Below, in pieces: positions 30,794-43,335 of a stretch of DNA of 64,000 nucleotides. Position numbers and translations under genes: made by a program. The notes beneath the pieces are model-generated. The model was given only the letters and a program-made list of their open reading frames with translations. It had not been told where the DNA came from and ran no database searches. Source of the stretch: Odontocerum albicorne (Eukaryota > Arthropoda > Insecta > Trichoptera > Odontoceridae); NCBI GenBank assembly GCA_949825065.1, contig OX463849.1, forward strand, positions 37,787,852 to 37,851,851, written 5' to 3'. Every line of letters begins with the position of its first letter. Position 1 is the stretch's first letter.

Positions 30794-33589
30794 CTATTTT
30801 TAACTCACTTAATATTGACATGTTAAAAACGCTTGACTTATTTAATATCCTGATTCGATTAAATTCTTCAGCCCTTTGTCAAACATAAACGAAAGTACAT
30901 ATTCATCTTAAATGTCAGTCTTCCTGTCTTTAAATTATCTCTAAAGACATTCCAAATCGATCTAAAGAAGGAATGACAGGCGTCCATCATAAAATGTCTT
31001 AAGAAAGACGATCACAATCCTCGGTGTACCTTCGGCCCTACATCATACGCCTTCCATTCCCTGAATGCCTCACCATTGGTAAATGTTTATTTTGTAGTCG
31101 CGTGAAGGATCGCAGGCTTTTTCATCTTAAATAAAAATTACGCTTTACTGATGACATTTTAATGAATCGGACATCCTGCGATGCGCCTTTCTATGAGACA
31201 ATGCTTCGCAAATATTTTAATACAAAATGACGTTGGTATTATTATATTATATATGTATATCCATTGATGGATACCAAATCCTTTCTTTCAGAGTATAGCT
31301 ATTCCAATATGACGATGTAATACGAACCTGTCAGTCATATTTGAAGCTTATCCAATCCCTTTTTCTGGAAATCAAAGAATATTTATTAAACTGTTGCTTT
31401 CTTGAAAATTTTGAAGTTCAAAGCCCTCTTGAACTACATTTTGAAGTGTTGGGAATTAAGAGATCTACGACTTTTTTGCACGAAAAATTATAAATTGGTT
31501 CTTTCTCAAAATCATGTGAAAATTCCAACAATAATATAACTAGAGCAATGGTAAATATATGGTAACTATAATTCTTCCACCAACAACCTTTCTGTAGTGC
31601 GAGCGACCTGTTTGTTGAAAATAAAATACATTAATTTTGAAATCTAAATTCGACATCGCACCACAGAATTTTGGTCCCGGTATTACTGAATTCAAACGTG
31701 TAATTATTACAACTACATATATCTAACTGGGTCTCGTCGGCAATTTTTGGACATAAGCTTAAAAAACTACTTTTTCCAACATAAAAGAGAGAAAACAGCA
31801 ATTACCCAATTTAAAAAAAAATTATAACCTATTGAATTTTTTATTAATTCCAAATTTGATTGTTTTGCACCTATGGTATATACATACGAGTATGTTGCAC
31901 CTATCAATATTTTTTGTACCTATCTATGTTGTTTTGTACCTATCAATGTTGTTTTTGATGTGTTCTATTATCTTTTTTTATACTATCTTAGTTGTATTTT
32001 GTATTCCTTTGTAAAATTGTGACCATGTTGCATTGCACCATTCTGCACACTTGCTGGAATTTTTATTATTAAGAGTATAACAAAAATATATTTTTTATAA
32101 ATGGCGTAGGAACATAAAACACCAATATAATAACATAAAATTTCTGAGGGAGATTTTCATGTTTTTATCAAAATTGTATTGTTACCAAATGAGTCAGAGA
32201 AAATTATTTTAAAATTATTCTTTCGATAAGTGCTAACAAACACATTTGATGATTTAAGTGTCCGATCTATGCGAAAAGTGGTCCATTAGGAGTCTTGAAA
32301 AATGTTTGTTGAATCTTTTAATCCTGATAGTTTTTCCCTGAGTATACTCGTTTTAAGATTGTATTGGTGAATCTTGTTATGGTGTACTGATTACAAATCG
32401 GGAATAAAGCGTCAAAGATTTATTGAGACGATAAGAAAAAGCTACCTTTTTATGAGTTTTTGATAAAAAGTACACAAAGGATTTCCATTAACTAAAACGG
32501 TATCAGTTTATTTCATATGTGAAATACAAGCTATAAAAGAGACATAAAAGGTATATGTGATATAAAATATATACTCGTTTGTTATATTAGTGAGAATATA
32601 CTAGTGTAAGTTATACAAGTGACAATACACTACATGTTTATGTACCATATATTCACCATAATCGTATAAATAATGGATTATCAAACCTTTCTCTAACATA
32701 CTTCGGAAATCTGGTTTAAATTTCTCATTTCATGAAGCGCAAACTATTAAGCGTCTTTGGAACTACCTGTTTTTAATATCTTTTTTAAATAATAATTTTT
32801 CGATTACGATTATGATACTGAATTAGATGTGTGAATGTCTTATTCTTTTGCATCATATACACTTGACATTTATTACTTAAAACCATTAAATATATATTGA
32901 AAAGGAGTCCACTTTTCCTCGATATATTTTTCGAGTAAATTGTATTATTTGCACCAGTCAACGTCTTTTTACGTTTTGAATTACTTGTTTTATTTTTAAA
33001 ATGAAACTATTCATATGAAATATGAAAACAAATTTTGCCACTAATGGCTAAGGAAGAAAAGTTTCTATCAACACTGTTTCAAAATATCGACAAGCAACGG
33101 ACAATTCCTTGAGCAGGGGCCGCGCGACGTGACATGTGTTACTATGGAGGGATTAACATAAATCTGTGTGGCGGTTATTTGCTGTCATTGTCGTCTGCAT
33201 AGGTGACTGTGTCCAGTTCCTCAATGGAAGCAGGGGCCGAATACACATGGCTGAAGGAAAGTGAATGAATTATTCGTGAAAGACAAACGCTTACATAATT
33301 TATATCGAGGTTTCAAACAATAATGTGCGCTTCGCTGTGGTAAAACTGAGTAAATAATTATATTATAATACTATTATTACAATCGATATTTGTGATGAAT
33401 GAATCTAATGCAAGAAAAAATGTAGAAAAAAAACTGCAGGCATTGCAATAATTTAAATTATTTTTAATTGAATAAAATTAAAACACTTCAACAAGAAAAC
33501 AGATTCAATACTTGAATCAGTTTTCTTCCACTATATATACTATAATACTTTAGTACGAGTATATTGCTAAGGGCATTTGAACACACTGT
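30794..33589. other. No supported feature over 2.8 kb
   Basis: AT-rich DNA without recognised repeats except three short imperfect repeats of TTGTACCTATCAATGTTGTT at about 31890-31960 and one TACGAGTA at 31885 (a second at 33554). A less AT-rich patch at 33110-33260 has no credible ORF. Confidence 0.55.
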
Positions 33590-33658
33590 CTTCCTTAGGT
33601 GAATTAATTAAACTTCCTTAGATGAATTAATTAAGCTTCCTTAAGTGAGTTAATAAAA
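33590..33658. repeat. 23-bp tandem repeat, three copies
   Basis: Units at 33590, 33613 and 33636 share CTTCCTTAGRTGAATTAATT. Confidence 0.9.
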
Positions 33659-33833
33659 AATACACATTACTTACGCTGCCCATATTTTTATGGGAAAAGG
33701 AGTAGGTAACTATGTAAAAATCTCATTATAATAAATAAAAAATTTCATTTTCACCTTTTTTACTCTGGCTTATATGATAAACAGTGTAAAATATATCCTA
33801 GATCTATTATAAAATATTACAATTTTATTGTAT

Positions 33834-34262
33834 AAAGTACAATATGGCGGAGTTATTTCCATGTGGCAATCTCTTCTAACCACCCTGAAAGCTGTTAAAA
33901 AAGCCTCAAGTAGAAACCTTCATTTTTCAAAAATCTGGGCACAGAAGGAAATCAGGCACAAAGGTGAATTTTGTCAGAATCCTCATAATAAACTATATTA
34001 AAAAAGTATTTTAAACAAAATATACAAAGTTTCATTATAATATTCCTAATAGTGTTTTAGTAACCTTGAACAAAAATCAGAATTCCTCAAAAACAAGCCG
34101 GGCACTGGGAAAGGTTGTATTGATTTTTATCGATAAAATACCCTACCGTTTTATAAAAAAAGTATTTAAAAATATTTTAATATTTCCTGAAAAATATCAC
34201 TATCAAAGAAAATCGAATCCGCAACCACCAGGTTGGAACACAAGTGTCTTATCAAATCTTAG
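33834..34262 (-). repeat. SINE split by unassigned insertion
   Basis: The tail and body half lies at 33834-33960 (minus: GGTTAGAAGAGATTGCCACA..GCCATATTGTAC). The head (GAATCGAATCCGCAACCACC..AAGTGTCTTATCA in plus orientation) lies at 34207-34262. About 240 bp in between matches nothing recognised. Confidence 0.6.
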
Positions 34263-34292
34263 CCCCCCGATAAATTGTTATTCAAGTTATTG

Positions 34293-34542
34293 TAATTTGT
34301 TTTATCAAACACTGTTTATTCCACTTTTTGTAACGGTATAACCCCACCGGTTTAAAGGATTTCACCTCATCATAAGGGGAGCACAAAAAAGACTCTTGTT
34401 TGTGCTCCCCTGATGATGAGCTGAAAGCCCTGAAACCGGTAGGGTTATACCGTTACAAAAAGTGGAATAAAAAGTGTTTGATAAAACTAATTACAATGTC
34501 TTTAAACCTCCACAATGTTAATACCTTAACCATAAACTATAT
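34293..34542. repeat. Long hairpin element with asymmetric flank
   Basis: Arms 34293-34387 and 34399-34493 are 95 bp, about 91% complementary, with an 11-base loop. The arms hold CTGATGATGAG..GAAACCGGT. The right flank CAATGTCTTTAAACCTCCAC is common to the three family members. See also 23726 and 45556. Confidence 0.92.
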
Positions 34543-34974
34543 GATACTCGTATATGTTATTCAAGTGTAAAAAGATGAAGAATACATCGAAGGATTCAGT
34601 AATTAATATTGTATGCCTTCAAAGGGTAGTCTCAGATGGGGGCAATGTCCTAGACCGTGTCTTAAGTCAAGTTTACGCGCTTAAATCATGTTTATGGACG
34701 CGATGTACTACGTGTTTTATCATGTTTATTTATCTTATCTCGACCTTTTCCGTTTCCGTTTGATCTAGAGTGCATCCGAGTTCAAGTTTATATGCGTTGC
34801 AGTCATTAAGATGCAGTGAAGAAAATGTATTTTGCGTATGTTGATTTTATCCCTTCTCCACGTACACTTTAATGGTTATATTCTTCCTCTTGGTTCAAAC
34901 ATATTTAACTCATCTTATTCTTTAATAACGTACAACATTTTCTTACTCTGAATTTAGTTATCAACTATAATCAT
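34543..34974. other. No supported feature
   Basis: TACTCGTA at 34545-34552; otherwise unassigned. Confidence 0.5.
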
Positions 34975-35145
34975 TATTATTATTAGTATAATAAAAGAAC
35001 AATTTATATAGCCCCGTTTAGAGAGCAGACTCCTCTAGGGCTCTCTTACTCGGGAATTAAACGCGCTATTATTGATAGTTTGAAAAAATAAAACAAGTGA
35101 TTGATTGTAAAGATAGAAAGGTGGCAGCTGCGGTCATTAGATTCG
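34975..35145 (-). repeat. CR1/L2-like LINE 3' tail
   Basis: On the minus strand: GCTGCCACCTTTCTATCTTT..GAGTAAGAGAGCCC..GAGTCTGCTCTCTAAACGGG..TATAAATTGTTC.. ending in ATTATTATTA. Confidence 0.75.
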
Positions 35146-35314
35146 GTAACTTACATTCTTTTTATTTTATTCCATACATTGTTTACATTTTTTTGTGTTT
35201 TTTTATTCAATAGAAAAATTATTTTCCTACCACGTAACTTACTTTTTTTACAGTTGTCTGATTTGTTGAAAGAGATGAACAGTATACCCGCTAGATTATA
35301 CGCGTGCAATAAAG

Positions 35315-35372
35315 TCTAGCTCTCTGTCATTTCTGCTTTCCTCGACATAGGGCCGACGTGATTGTATGGTTG
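35315..35372 (+). repeat. LINE X 3' tail fragment
   Basis: GCTCTCTGTCATTTCTGC..ATAGGGCCGACGTGATTGTA matches the family end. Confidence 0.5.
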
Positions 35373-35687
35373 TATTACTTAATTTTATGAGACTGTTTCA
35401 CTTTTTGTTCCATTTTATAATAGTTCAGTTTAGATCTGTGATAATTATAAATTTATTGGTATCGATAGAAAATATTATGTTCTGCTTCGCAAAATAGTAA
35501 TTATATCGCAATCATGTCTGCAGCAATGGTAGTTGATAAGTCTGTACAAGCACTTAACATAATTACTAGTAAAATTATATTTCAATCACATAGATATGTA
35601 TTGTGGGTGAATTTTTATTTTTTAAAACATTCTTTCCTTGCCGTTTCAGTCAGGTCGATGATGCATCTATTTTACTGTTGAAAATGA

Positions 35688-35737
35688 CGATCTTCGTTAC
35701 CTAGTTGGTACGACAGGCTATATCTGGTCATCCAGTA
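35688..35737 (+). repeat. SINE head fragment
   Basis: CGATCTTCGTTACCTAGTTG and TGGTACGACAGGC match the 5' part of the main SINE head; the rest is absent. Confidence 0.4.
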
Positions 35738-36714
35738 TGGTTGTCAGCCATCATGTGGATGATAGACGCCTATGCGTGTATACGTTTACTAAATGCAAGC
35801 ACAAGGTCATTAAATGAATTAATTTATTCGCTGTTTTTCTGGAATTAATTATCCGCGTAAATGTAGGGTTTACTGTGTATTAAATCACAAAATACTGTGA
35901 CGATAATTTTCCGTGATTTCTTCTTACATTTGTGTTTATCATTGAAATATGAAAGTTTATTACATGTAATTAGTTATCTGCACTATTTTTGAATAATTAA
36001 AATCAATCAAAAATGTGCAAATGACTTATACGATGGGTAAGGTTTAGTCTATCAACTCTAGTAAAAATGAATTCACATAGGTATGGGACCGAATCAAACA
36101 CTGAGAGAACATGTATAGTTTCTCGAAAAGGCGTTATTTCAGTTAGTCGCGTGACCGTTGCAATCTACATAGAAAATAATTATGGAATTCGCCTTAGCTA
36201 TGGCTACATCTATAATATAGTACAATAACCTAACATAATAATCAAGGTGTGACAGTGACGATTTGATTGCGTGCACACTAAGTATATATAGTATGTTGCA
36301 TAGGATTTGGGTGGCAATGTTAGTTATTTCAGTTTGGAATATTGTGGGGTTCTTGTTAATTACTTTCCATTTCACCCTATCGCGTGTATTATAAATTATA
36401 GTAACATATTTCTAAATCAATCCTACTAATTGATGTAGGATCTGATTACAAACATTTATAATCATAACGCTTTTGTACCCATCTTTGACCACACTGCACT
36501 TATAAGGGAAAATATTAAATACAAAAAAAAATATTTTGTATCGCAAAATAATAATTCAATGATTCTTAATTTTTGTGGTATAAATAAGTCAAATATAATA
36601 ACGATGGCATTAACTCTGATATCATATCAGGCTAATGGTTGACTTAAAGCTGATCAAAGTTAATTTCACGCGATCATATTTCCTACCACCATTTAAAATT
36701 GTGTTGAATTGCAC
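35738..36714. other. No supported feature
   Basis: AT-rich, unassigned. Confidence 0.55.
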
Positions 36715-36888
36715 TTTTGTTTGGCTTATTGCTTTGTGGCAATATCTTCCAACAAACCAGAAAGATGTTAAAGAGGCCTTAAGTGAAAACTAGATTGGAA
36801 TAATTTTTAGAAAAATGTCAGGGGTACAAAAGGAATTGAACCCGACACCTCGGGTTGGAAGGCAAGCGTTTTACTAACTAGGCCAGTT
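36715..36888 (-). repeat. tRNA-derived SINE (main family)
   Basis: On the minus strand: head CTGGCCTAGTTAGTAAAACG, B box GGTTCAATTCC, CCAATCTAGTTTTCACTTAA, GGTTTGTTGGAAGATATTGC and AATAAGCCA. Confidence 0.82.
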
Positions 36889-36949
36889 TAACTAGGTAGT
36901 TATGTTGCATTTGAAGTTTTCAGCGAAAGTACTGGCAATTTATTGGACT

Positions 36950-37250
36950 GATTGAACTACGCTCCAAGTATATTTACTGCGCTGCTATTAATTTTCTACT
37001 ATCCGTGACGTCGGACCTTAAGTCCGATGTCGCTACTATTCTTTTCATACTCAGGTGTATCGCCGCCGGAGGAGGAGTACCTTTGGCCAGTTCCTTCTTC
37101 GTCACGCTGTGCCTTTGCGCTCATAATAAACAAAGATTTATATCTTCTAATGTAAATCGCACTGGGTGAGCACTTGTTTGGTCTCCATAACAGGATGAGT
37201 GTTGGAAGGATTGAACTGAAATGTCTCCCAGGTGTAACTTGATCTGGTCA
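36950..37250 (-). pseudogene. Gag-like coding repeat, copy 2
   Basis: The minus frame reads MSAKAQRDEEGTGQR, GGDTPEYEKNSSDIGLKVRR and SAVNILGA. It parallels copy 1 at 15216-15420 residue for residue in the conserved parts (EEGT.QR, NTPE/DTPE, SSD.GLKVRRH). A stop follows GLKVRRHG. As for copy 1, the family is unknown. Confidence 0.45.
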
Positions 37251-37620
37251 TCTAATCGATCTCAACCCTGAACTCTCCACCGCCAAAAACACTGGTAGTA
37301 CCAGAATATTTGGAGCTGTTCTATGTAAATAAACTTATCATCTCAGCTTAGATCTTTCGATATAATAAATCAAAGATTATGTTTTCCTTATACAATGAGA
37401 AAAGGCTTATTATCTCTTGTAATGAGCCATTTCTTATTGTATCCCTCCGTCTGCCTTTTTTGTCTCTTCTGACATATCTTATTTGTGCCGCCTGTGTTTT
37501 TTAAGTGACCCTCCCTATCAGGGTTCAGTATATTTGTGAATTAGTGTTGCTCAATAGATCGCTCTGAAGACTGTTATTTTAACGTTCGTACTTAGCTCTG
37601 GTTTTATTTATACATATATC

Positions 37621-38060
37621 GTCATCACCATCACGGCATGCCACTACTGGGATAGGCAGATAACAAATATCTATCATAGCATACATCTGTCGCTTCTACC
37701 ATGTCTATATACCTCTTCATGCATACTCTCTTATTGTATTTTTTTCACTCTCCCCTGTTTCAGAATTCGATTGATTTAGTTGTTCCACGTTATTCTAGGC
37801 CCCTCAATTTTTTTATATCTTCTATACTACTTGTATAGATTATTTTTATAATGATTTCATAATTCATTATTTCAACATGGCCAAACCATGTCAATGCTTT
37901 TTTTTTCATCTTAAGCGTTGCATTTTCTTTTTTTAATTCACATTCTTTTCTAAAATATTCATTCCGTATTCCGTCATCCATTGCTTTTTCGAATATTCCA
38001 CACAGCGCTTTCATATCTACCGCAAGCTCGCATTCATCCCTTTTTTGCCACATCTAAGTT
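37621..38060 (-). mobile_element. LINE X C-terminus and 3' end
   Basis: The minus frame includes CELAVDMKALCGI, GIRNEYFRKECELK and KALTWFGHVEIMN (the LINE FGHV box). The 3' end TCTGCCTATCCCAGTAGTGG..GATGGTGATGACG lies at 37621-37690. Confidence 0.78.
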
Positions 38061-38754
38061 TCACTTGTATATCCTAATGTTGGAACCAAAATCCTTATAT
38101 ATTCAGTCGATGTATATGAATTCACAACTTTTTGATTTTTTTTGCTACATTGTTCACTTTTGTGTGCTGTATGTAAATATATTAATATACTTGCAAAGCG
38201 GTTGTAATTGAGTAGTTTCAATGACATTAATAGTTAATGAAATATTGTTTCGAATCACCATTCCGGAAAATTAGCGGGAGAAATGACTATTTTTTAATGG
38301 AATTTTCTAATTATTCTGTCTTTAACTATCTAAGTGGAGCATAACTGTTTCACAAATCACAATTAATTAATCACCTTTATGTTATTATAGTTTGTCACAC
38401 TCACGACATTGCAGGTTTTCACTTTCCGCACGTATACCATAATTACCTATTGTTATTATATTTTAAGACATTACGCTATTTATAATCATTTATAGTTTTT
38501 CCAAACCTTTGCATTTGCTTTTTTTCGATTGTATGGCTCGATCGTAAAGTATTTTCACTTTTTATAAGTAATTTTTACTCTATAAATACCTTGAAATTCT
38601 TACTTGCGAGTATCTTAGAATAACTCAAGCGTGACAATGCGATTAGTATTTTGTGAGTATACAGCGAGAATAAAACTAGTCAATATCTAGTTTGCTGAAA
38701 ATTCGAAGTTCAAGTCACTAAATTTTGCTGTAGCAAATGTTATAAGTGGTAACA
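38061..38754. other. No supported feature
   Basis: AT-rich, unassigned. Confidence 0.5.
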
Positions 38755-38960
38755 TGACTATCTACCTACCTAACTCAGGTGACCATACACTTCCTGTAGA
38801 GCTTTAGCCTCCAGGACGAACTTTGTCCAAGCGGATTAGTTACTTGCAATCTCCCTCCTTCCCAGTCTCCTAAGGTCCTGCTGCACGTTATCTAAAAGCC
38901 TCTGTCTCGGTCTGTCAATTGGCCTTCTTCCGTGTTACTTGTGTAATGCTTATTGTTGAC
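38755..38960 (-). pseudogene. LINE C-terminal fragment
   Basis: The minus strand reads RPIDRPRQRLLDNVQQDLRR then KVRPGG. This follows the GRP..R.LD.V..DL..L order of LINE C-termini, a different family from LINE X. Confidence 0.6.
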
Positions 38961-39104
38961 TGAATTAATTAATGAGCCCTGATTGCATGCCCTATCCATG
39001 CCAACTTTCGCGACCTTATGTCGCTAGTAATTAGTGGTGACATGATAATTAATATTATTGGCAAATACTGACAATTAAAGAAGATTGTGGTCCATTCTGT
39101 GAAT

Positions 39105-39302
39105 GGATGACCTAGGTAGCCTAGTTGAAAAAGCGCCTGTCGTCCATTCCTGTTGGTTCCTGTATTTTAAAAGGTATTCCTGTATAATTTTACTTAAAGC
39201 CTTTTTAACATCTTTCTGGGTGGTTAGAAGATATTTCCACATGGCAATAAAACCGCCAGGTTGTACTGTATACAGCGAAAGTATACTTCGATACAATACA
39301 AT
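39105..39302 (+). repeat. tRNA-derived SINE (main family)
   Basis: Diverged head (GATGACCTAGGTAGCCTAGT), then TTTACTTAAAGCC, TAACATCTTTCTGGGTGGTT, CACATGGCAATAAAACCGCC and the tail AGGTTGTACTGTATACAGCG..CGATACAATA. Confidence 0.82.
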
Positions 39303-39834
39303 AGAGGACGCAAATGCCAGAATTGTTTTATTGTCTTACGACAGTTTTAACAGGTATGATAAACCCCGGATTCCATTAGCAAGTTCCAGATTTTGTTACA
39401 ATTTTAGTCTCACTTTTAATTTTTACTACGCTATTTTTCTCACATCTCGGAATTAAAGTCATTAATGACTAACAATAATAGCAAAATACATAAATTCAGA
39501 AAAATAACCCATGAGCAAATCTTCTCATTAGCAGTTGACTGGAATCGAACTCGGGGCGTCTATTTTTTAACAAGCTTGTTAATATTAAGACTACCGTTTC
39601 CAAATTATAATTATAATCAAATTACATATTTCTGATAAGGCAAAATTTTAATAAAACTTAGATTTTTCTTTATTGCACTTTCGTAACATTAGTTAGCCTA
39701 AGTTAGCCCAAAAATGTATGCTCGAAAACTATAGAGCGTCAGGATAGCAATAAATTGAAGCGAAAAGCGCTCTCCAAATTAAACCATCTCACGAAGATGT
39801 CGGAGATTGCACCTGGGACTCGTGGGTACAGTTT
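39303..39834. other. No gene; worn SINE-head-like box at 39536-39575
   Basis: TGACTGGAATCGAACTCGGG resembles an inverted B-box region of a SINE head, followed by an AT-rich stretch without body. Otherwise unassigned. Confidence 0.4.
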
Positions 39835-39890
39835 AAACAAGCCTTAAGTGAAAACCAAGCCGGGGCCCTTTTTATAATACCCACTGAAAA
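39835..39890 (-). repeat. SINE body fragment
   Basis: AACAAGCCTTAAGTGAAAAC..CCGGGGCCC matches the middle of the main SINE on the minus strand. Confidence 0.5.
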
Positions 39891-40455
39891 GTTTAAAAAT
39901 CTATGAATTTGACTTGCGACAATTCTCGAAACATACCGAAGATTTAGGAGTTTTCTCTCAAGGTCCCACCGAATAAAATCATCGACCCAACTAATTGAAC
40001 AGTCATGGCATTTGGCTCGCTGTAGATACCATCAGCTCGACTACTGTAGATAAGCAGGATCAATGAACATGCGTGCCCAGCGCTTCAAGTCGACTTCCTG
40101 CGAGATATTCCAATCCTCACTCAACGGCCTGTCACACGGAATGTCGTGATGGAACGCGGACTAGCATTTAATTCTTTGTATCTTCTCATTCAACTGTTGG
40201 ACATTAAAATCCAATTCGTCTTAGGAATAAAAATTAGATTCTTCCTAATATTTGTTTTCGTTTTTTCTGTTTGCCTTTCAATAGTGACGATGTTACTAGT
40301 GTAATGTAAGGTATTTTACAATAGTAAAACTATTTATCCTGTTTACATGTATGCTTTAAATTTATTCGAGTTTTGCAGAGAAAAGCAGTAAATTCGAAAA
40401 TTAATAAAAAAAACAAAATTAAGTTAATCTGAAAATATTGACAATTCGTGTGGAT
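39891..40455. other. No supported feature
   Basis: A GC-richer part at 40010-40160 lacks a convincing ORF. Confidence 0.5.
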
Positions 40456-40532
40456 GGTAACAACTTCCGTGGCCTAGTAGGCAGGACGCTGTTATTCTAC
40501 CCGGGAGCTTCGGGTTCGATTTCCAATCGTAC
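40456..40532 (+). repeat. SINE head
   Basis: CAACTTCCGTGGCCTAGTAG, GCAGGACGCT and B box GGTTCGATTTCC. No body follows. Confidence 0.65.
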
Positions 40533-41259
40533 CTAAATAAATATAAAACAAGACTATGAGTTTTGGCAAATGCGTCTGGTATTGTTGTCTGTCTACGTTC
40601 GGTAGTATTTCCAACACATGCGATGACGAACTGTGAGTTACCTACTCCGGTGATTCTTAACTCGATGGCTCAATTGCTGGGGCCAAAGATAATAATGTCT
40701 CTCTCTGTCACGTTATTCAACATGTAACATTTGTAACAATATTCAACAACATTCATATTATCAATTTGTATGTGTTGAAGGGTAAAATACGAATAAATTA
40801 ATTTAAAATAAATCCAACAATACGACTATTTTGGACAACTTAGAAGGCAATAATATGAATGGAGTTTTTTTCACCAGTTTATGCATATCTTCAAACTGAC
40901 CTTCCTATGAACAAGATAAGCTATTGAATCAGTGTATACTCCCATCAATCGCGCAGGTGTGAGTCTTTAATAGTATCGTCTAAAACTATACAAAAAGCTT
41001 CCAACTATTCAATGAAGTGTGGAACAAAGTATCCTGGGCTACACTGGAAAGAGACCGGAAACTCAATGTATGGATTCGTTCTCAAAAAAAGACCAAATAA
41101 ATAGTTTATGCTATGAAACGATTGAAATGAAGTCTGAGAGTACGTTTATATAGAATAATATAATATTATTTGACGTAATAATCCAGCTGTACCCGAGAGG
41201 AACTAAAAGCATGAAAAATATTTTCTTAAAATGGAAGACACGACGTGAGATAGTAAAAC
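40533..41259. other. No supported feature
   Basis: Unassigned, AT-rich. Confidence 0.5.
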
Positions 41260-41440
41260 ACTTAAAAGTGATATCCAGAACATGGCTCTTGTTGGATGTA
41301 TAGGCTTTTTCATCTTGGTACCTAAATGGAATTGAAACTTCTAGCAACCGACCTAAGGAACGTTGGGTGGACATAATCGTATATCTACGTAAATTGGAAG
41401 ACTGAACGTGCCAGCAAATGACAATAGCTAGACGATTTTG
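41260..41440 (+). pseudogene. Possible LINE C-terminal fragment
   Basis: The plus frame shows ASNRPKERWVDIIVYLRKLE, similar to GRPKERW.D.V..DL..L of LINE C-termini. Short and decayed. Confidence 0.4.
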
Positions 41441-41850
41441 GAAGTCAAAGTTTATGGTAGTAATGGTGGTAATATTAAAAAAAAACGTAGTTTCTGACTC
41501 TTTTTTGGTCTTAGTCAAATGAAGTTGCACTTTTTTCATGGCCGTTTTTAATATCAATTTTAGTTACAATATTTTTACGCTGCAAAATGTTGATATTAAA
41601 ATTAATGACATAATAAAAATTCGTGTTTTTGGTTTGATGTATTGTGATGACAGATCACATCAAGAAACATATTATGTAAATGTGCAGGCATTTCATGTAC
41701 TAATCATATCGTATTTCGAAAGGTCTATTACAAGAAAGACATGCATAAGTGCGCTTGTGTTTAAAACATTATTGTTGCATGATGCATCATACGAAACATA
41801 AGTATTCATTGAATGCACTTTGAATAGAACAGTATTAAGGCCCATATATT
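41441..41850. other. No supported feature
   Basis: Two antiparallel ORFs here look random. Confidence 0.5.
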
Positions 41851-42669
41851 TATACAGGTTTTGCACTTTAAATTCACCATTTTGAATATCAAATTCACCC
41901 TTGAACAAATCAAATTCAGTATTTTGTAAATTAAATTCTCTCTTTTGTTAACAACTTCATTTTTTTATAATACAAAGGTGTACATATTAATAGTAATTAA
42001 CAATTCATCATAATTCACAGTTATATAAACAAACACTGACATATGTAGATACTCGATCTTGTTAAAATGTGTCATTTTATGTTTACATCAAACAACATTA
42101 AAACAACACGTTTACATCAGGCAAGATAAAAACAATACTTTGTCATCAAACAACGACAAAATGACAGTTTTACTTCAAACGATAAAATAACACATTTATA
42201 TCAAATAATGATAAAATAATACTTTTAGGTCAAACACCGATGAAACAACACTTTTACATCGAACAACGATAAAACATCTCGTTTACATCAAACAGCGATA
42301 AAACAACACATCTACTATACATCAAACATCGATAAAACAAAATGTTTACATCCAACAACGATAAAACAACAATTTTACATCTACTCGAATTTCTCGCGTT
42401 TATGAGTCAATTCGGTGTATAGTATAATATATAAAAAATTATAATCAGCTGCTGCAGGAGAACCATTATGGATTAAGTTATTAAATCTACATACGAGTAT
42501 GTCGGTTTTTTATATACATAATTATGATTAATTGTTAATTACTATTATATAAGTACTTATGTATACATCTTTGTTAAAATTTAGAATTAGTTAACAAATG
42601 GGTGAATTTGATTTGAAAAAGGGTTAATTTGAAGTGCAAAGGCTGAATTTGATGTGCAAGACCTGTATA
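41851..42669. mobile_element. Foldback element with long inverted arms around a minisatellite
   Basis: The left end TATACAGGTTTTGCAC and the right-end complement TATACAGGTCTTGCAC open arms of about 185-210 bp. Outer parts consist of ~20-bp subrepeats (CAAATTCACCCTT-like). Inner parts pair through AGTAATTAACAATT and ATCATAATT. Between the arms lies the 29-bp tandem array. No coding frame and no clear target duplication. Confidence 0.8.
42082..42373 (+). repeat. 29-bp minisatellite, about ten copies
   Basis: Units follow TTTACATCAAACAACGATAA then AACAACAC[G/T], with substitutions and small length changes between units. The array sits inside the foldback element. Confidence 0.9.
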
Positions 42670-42812
42670 AGTATACATTTTATAATGTGAATCAATCATT
42701 TGGTAAATGGCATGTGCCAAATTTTGTATTCTTTCGACCAGGCGTTAATAAATTCTGTTAATAAAGGTATATTGCCTCTTCATCCTAAAAATCATGCCTT
42801 TCTTCTTTTTAG

Positions 42813-43034
42813 TCTGCCACGCCCGTCGGCGTCTATCGTGGTTCACAAAGTGCTCTGGAACTTTTAAACTGGAACCGATCTCCAGCCATTCTCAATAACT
42901 CCCCCGCTCTTAATGCTGTCCAGTTTCTGATGTATCGAAGTCAGGAAAATTTCGTCCTCCCCACCCATCGCTTGTTTTCCACTTTGCCCTACAATATTAT
43001 TTTTAATGGACCATATTTATATTCTATTTTGTAA
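42813..43034 (+). CDS. 74-codon open frame after a splice-acceptor-like site
   Basis: TTTCTTCTTTTTAG at 42799-42812 looks like a 3' splice site. The frame immediately following is open for 73 codons (beginning SATPVGVYRGSQ, with LPTHRLFSTLPYN near the end) to TAA at 43032-43034. An AATAAA lies at about 43222. Base composition is richer in G+C than the surroundings. No start codon is involved and I recognise no family. It could be a terminal exon, an unrecognised transposon piece, or chance. Confidence 0.2.
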   Translation, partial: SATPVGVYRGSQSALELLNWNRSPAILNNSPALNAVQFLMYRSQENFVLPTHRLFSTLPYNIIFNGPYLYSIL

Positions 43035-43335
43035 CACTTAATGTTTTCAATGTCGTATGTGTTATGTTCACAATATGTTTAACATTTCCGGTATAACCAC
43101 ACCTAGAAAACTTCTAGTTTGTATTATGTCGGTCATTATTCAAGTTTATTATGTAGTATATTTTGTGATAATACTGTATCAGCTCTCTACTCATTTAAAA
43201 AGTCTGTTACTTTACCGATAAATAAACAGAAATCAGATATTTACATTATGTTCTTCACTTCTTGACGTGCCATTTTTATTTATTGTATTTCAATATATTC
43301 TATTGTATTTATATTTAAATATATTTATATTTTTT

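Noticed and set aside
41111..41557. 148-codon minus ORF
   Set aside because: No motif, and partly antisense to a possible LINE C-terminus. Length alone is not convincing in 64 kb.
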